Positions 14,172-16,439 of a DNA stretch of 16,439 nt are shown piece by piece; position 1 is the first letter of the stretch; every line of letters begins with the position of its first letter. This DNA comes from an uncultured bacterium. Its GTDB lineage: Bacteria; Armatimonadota; UBA5829; DSUL01. A program made the translations under genes and the position numbers. A model generated the notes under the pieces. That model was not told the DNA's origin and made no database searches. It was given only the letters and a program-made list of their open reading frames with translations. The stretch is from contig CALCJH010000052.1 in NCBI GenBank assembly GCA_937967775.1, positions 1 to 16,439 of the forward strand, given 5' to 3'.

Positions 14172-16439
14172 TCAATCCACTATCACGTCGAACGTAAACG
14201 TGCCGGAGGCTCCAGGGGCAACGGAAGCGACCTGCCATCGGAGGATGCGGTTTTCGTGGTCATACTCCCCGCCACCGCTGGCGCTGCCCGCCACGTAAGA
14301 AGTATGTTCCGGCACGCGACAGGAAACCGCGACGCCAGATGCGACGGTCTCCCCCCGGTTAGTATAAGTGACGGTGATGGTCATCCGGTCCCCCGGACGG
14401 GGATCCGGAATGCTTCCCGTGAGCACCAGATCGAGCACCGGAGCCTCCTCTGCCAGGGCAACGGTGGTAGGGCCGGACGAATCCGAGGTATTCCCCGCGT
14501 GGTCGAACGCACGGACGGTGTAAGTGTAAGTCTGCCCGGCCCGGACGTCCGTGTCCGTAAGGGAAGTTCCAGAGGTCGTGGCGAGCAATTGACTGCCGCG
14601 AAACACCTGATAACCCGCCACCCCTACCGCATCCGTAGCCGCCTGCCACTGCAGGCGAACCTGGGCGCCTCCGAGCACAGACGCCGTGACTCCCTGCGGC
14701 GCGTCTGGCGGCGTCTGGTCCAGCGTAATAGTGGCGGAAACCGAGGGGGACCAGTTGCTAGCAGCATCCCGGAAACGCACGTAGATTGTCTTCGGTCCAT
14801 CGCCGGCGGGCAGGGTCCAGCTTTTCGACGAGGCGAAAGACTCAGCTGCCGACCAGGAGCTCCCGTTGGATGAGAACGCCATCTGGGTCACGCCACTGAG
14901 GTTGTCCGATGCCGTCAGCGCCAGCGTCACGTTGCGCGAGGTGGTGTAGGCCGCACCGCCTTGAATAGCTACCGTTCCGGAGGGAGGAGTCGTATCCACC
15001 CGGATCAGAGCAGATCGGACCGGCTCCTGATTGCCTCGCGCATCCACGGCTCTGAACTGGAGCGCATGGTTTCCCTGCCCCAAGGTGAACGGCCCTGTAT
15101 ACAGGGTAGAGGTGGCGAAGCCGTTCAAGGAATAGTAGATGGCCTGAATCCCACTCCCGCCGGGGTTGTCCGTTGCGGTCAGCGTAACGGTCACAGCCTG
15201 AGCGCTCCATCCCCCTCCGGGGTCAGGACTGAGAGAGATCGCTGTAACGGGAGGTTCCGTATCCTCAGGAACCGTAGGACCTCCCTGATAGCCTTCGACC
15301 AGGTAGAGTTTGCCCTGACTGATGTTGGCGTCGGAGGAGTTGTAAACGGCGATCTCATCCACCTTGATGCTGGACGCCCCGGCGGCGCGGACGAAGTGAA
15401 TCGCCACATACCGTGCATCAACCGGCGCCGCCAGGTTGATTGTGATGTCCCCGGGCCCCGAAAGCCCGGAATTGGTCCAGACTGCGCGTTCCGTAAAGCC
15501 GTCTCCAGCGAAGGTCTCGAACTCGAAGCGGTCCCCGGCAACATACGTCGCGGAGGGGATGGTGAAAGTGACTACACCATTGGCAGAAGTAAACTCCGCT
15601 CCCGGCGTGGCAGTGCCCTGAGCGCCCGAGACGGAGCCGGTCACCGTGAACGATGAGGGACCCATGGCTGTCACCGTCCAGCGTTCGGTCTTCAGCTGCG
15701 CGGACGTGTCCGCGACTTTCACCACAAAGGGAGCGACTCCCGCCTGTCCGATATGCCGGGCAGCGACCCGCCGCGGCCGCGCAGTTGAGTCGGTCGCCGT
15801 GAGCGATGTCAGAACCCGGATCTGCGCCACGCGCGACCGGTCCTGCACCCCCACCACCACTTTCTCGACGGAATGTTTCCCGCTGGAAGGCACCGGGTTG
15901 TCGCTGGCATCATAAGATACAAGGTCCACCAATATCCCGCGGTTGGTCGCCGCGTTGCGGTACGCCCAGTACATCGGCTTCGGGAAGATCCCGTTTATGA
16001 TCTTCTCCTCCGTCCAGAGCGTAGCCGCATCCGGACCGACGTGCCGGAACGTAAACGTCTGCGGACTCGGAACGCTCAAAATCTCGTACGCCTGCACACC
16101 AAACGCCGTCTTGGCCTGGAAATATACTAGGTCTCCCGGACGGTAGGGATGCGGGTCAACCGTAGTGATGGTCACGATGTTGTTCGAGCGTGAAGCACTC
16201 TGGATCTGCGCGCGGTGGAAATAGAAAAGACCGTCATGTCCGCCGAACCCGTGATCCTCCCGGCTGCCCACAGGCTCCTCATCCATCGCCGGCCACCAGG
16301 ACATCCCACCCGCGTAGTCCAGTCCACGGGCCATCATGGCCAGTCTCAAGCCATACTCGGCCTGCTTGCGATCGTTGTTGCCGCCTCCCCAGCAGGTGAC
16401 CCCGCTGGTGCTGGACATCTCGGTGAAGTAGACTTTCTT
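14172..16439 (-). CDS. Large secreted protein, C-terminal part: probable TIM-barrel glycoside hydrolase end plus Ig/FN3/DUF11-type modules (partial)
   Basis: The frame is open to the right edge, with seven codons (KKVYFTE) before the first Met at 16418; the true start lies outside. Numbering from that Met: VYFTEMSS at the edge resembles the clan-A nucleophile strand, and GLDYAGGMSWWPAMD (32-46), GGHDGLFYF (59-67) and FPKPMYWAYRN (145-155) resemble the end of a glycoside-hydrolase barrel. A small beta segment (about 71-137) interrupts this. Then come a discoidin/CBM-like region (about 180-362), two OmpL47/chitobiase-like Ig repeats (about 388-475 and 477-567; TATDNPGGSGI and TASDNLSGV), a fibronectin type III domain (about 571-656) and a DUF11/CARDB-like beta domain (about 661-748). 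No C-terminal anchor or sorting signal is seen. The function is inferred as extracellular carbohydrate binding or hydrolysis. Confidence 0.78.
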   Translation of the reverse strand, partial: KKVYFTEMSSTSGVTCWGGGNNDRKQAEYGLRLAMMARGLDYAGGMSWWPAMDEEPVGSREDHGFGGHDGLFYFHRAQIQSASRSNNIVTITTVDPHPYRPGDLVYFQAKTAFGVQAYEILSVPSPQTFTFRHVGPDAATLWTEEKIINGIFPKPMYWAYRNAATNRGILVDLVSYDASDNPVPSSGKHSVEKVVVGVQDRSRVAQIRVLTSLTATDSTARPRRVAARHIGQAGVAPFVVKVADTSAQLKTERWTVTAMGPSSFTVTGSVSGAQGTATPGAEFTSANGVVTFTIPSATYVAGDRFEFETFAGDGFTERAVWTNSGLSGPGDITINLAAPVDARYVAIHFVRAAGASSIKVDEIAVYNSSDANISQGKLYLVEGYQGGPTVPEDTEPPVTAISLSPDPGGGWSAQAVTVTLTATDNPGGSGIQAIYYSLNGFATSTLYTGPFTLGQGNHALQFRAVDARGNQEPVRSALIRVDTTPPSGTVAIQGGAAYTTSRNVTLALTASDNLSGVTQMAFSSNGSSWSAAESFASSKSWTLPAGDGPKTIYVRFRDAASNWSPSVSATITLDQTPPDAPQGVTASVLGGAQVRLQWQAATDAVGVAGYQVFRGSQLLATTSGTSLTDTDVRAGQTYTYTVRAFDHAGNTSDSSGPTTVALAEEAPVLDLVLTGSIPDPRPGDRMTITVTYTNRGETVASGVAVSCRVPEHTSYVAGSASGGGEYDHENRILRWQVASVAPGASGTFTFDVIVD

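Overview
The window is GC-rich, densely packed bacterial chromosome with short intergenic gaps and no RNA genes, insertion sequences, phage integration genes or CRISPR arrays that I can see. Non-ATG starts are common: GTG for plsY and the SIS gene, TTG for the KDPG aldolase, the KDG kinase and cheR, each with a purine-rich ribosome binding site. The mix of a der-plsY block, secreted multidomain glycoside hydrolases, a GH88-type hydrolase with an SDR, and a CheA/CheR pair fits a free-living, polysaccharide-degrading bacterium. Armatimonadota or a similar little-cultured phylum is my guess; this is an inference from gene content, not a measured placement.

Layout. 1-257 (+) is the C-terminal end of a Cys/Met-metabolism PLP enzyme. 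It converges on, and overlaps by 10 bp, a minus-strand housekeeping operon read from 2803 down to 248: der (ribosome-assembly GTPase), plsY (acyl-phosphate:G3P acyltransferase) and an AMMECR1-domain protein, with coupled overlapping ends. Divergent from der is a GlmS-isomerase-like SIS protein (3022-4068, +), which converges on a small tandem CDGSH iron-sulfur protein (4089-4328, -) across a gap filled by a perfect hairpin. Next come KDPG aldolase and KDG kinase (4518-6305, +). These run head-on into a minus-strand group: a secreted clan-A-like glycoside hydrolase (8518-11109), a GH88-like unsaturated glucuronyl hydrolase (7084-8490) and an SDR oxidoreductase (6321-7091). Further right on the minus strand are cheA and cheR (11193-14009). 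Last is the C-terminal part of a large secreted protein, probably another glycoside hydrolase, which runs off the right edge (14172-16439).

How the genes may work together. The two converging arms around 6310 look like one uronic-acid utilisation locus. The extracellular hydrolase would attack a polysaccharide and the GH88-like enzyme would remove unsaturated uronic acid from oligosaccharides. The SDR could carry out a reduction on the route to 2-keto-3-deoxygluconate (KDG), the kinase would make KDPG, and the aldolase would split it to pyruvate and glyceraldehyde-3-phosphate. The nearby SIS protein resembles ammonia-releasing hexosamine-phosphate isomerases, so a uronate plus amino-sugar polymer (glycosaminoglycan-like) is a possible substrate. 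No polysaccharide lyase, KduI, transporter or regulator lies in the window, so the pathway here is partial.

The most unusual items are: (1) the architecture of the two large secreted proteins, including what looks like a phage-structural-type beta domain inserted into the last loop of a TIM barrel in the edge protein; (2) two tandem hairpins after cheR, the second of which captures part of the Shine-Dalgarno sequence of the secreted hydrolase; and (3) a terminator-like hairpin between the KDPG aldolase and KDG kinase genes. I see no clear new defence or mobile system here.
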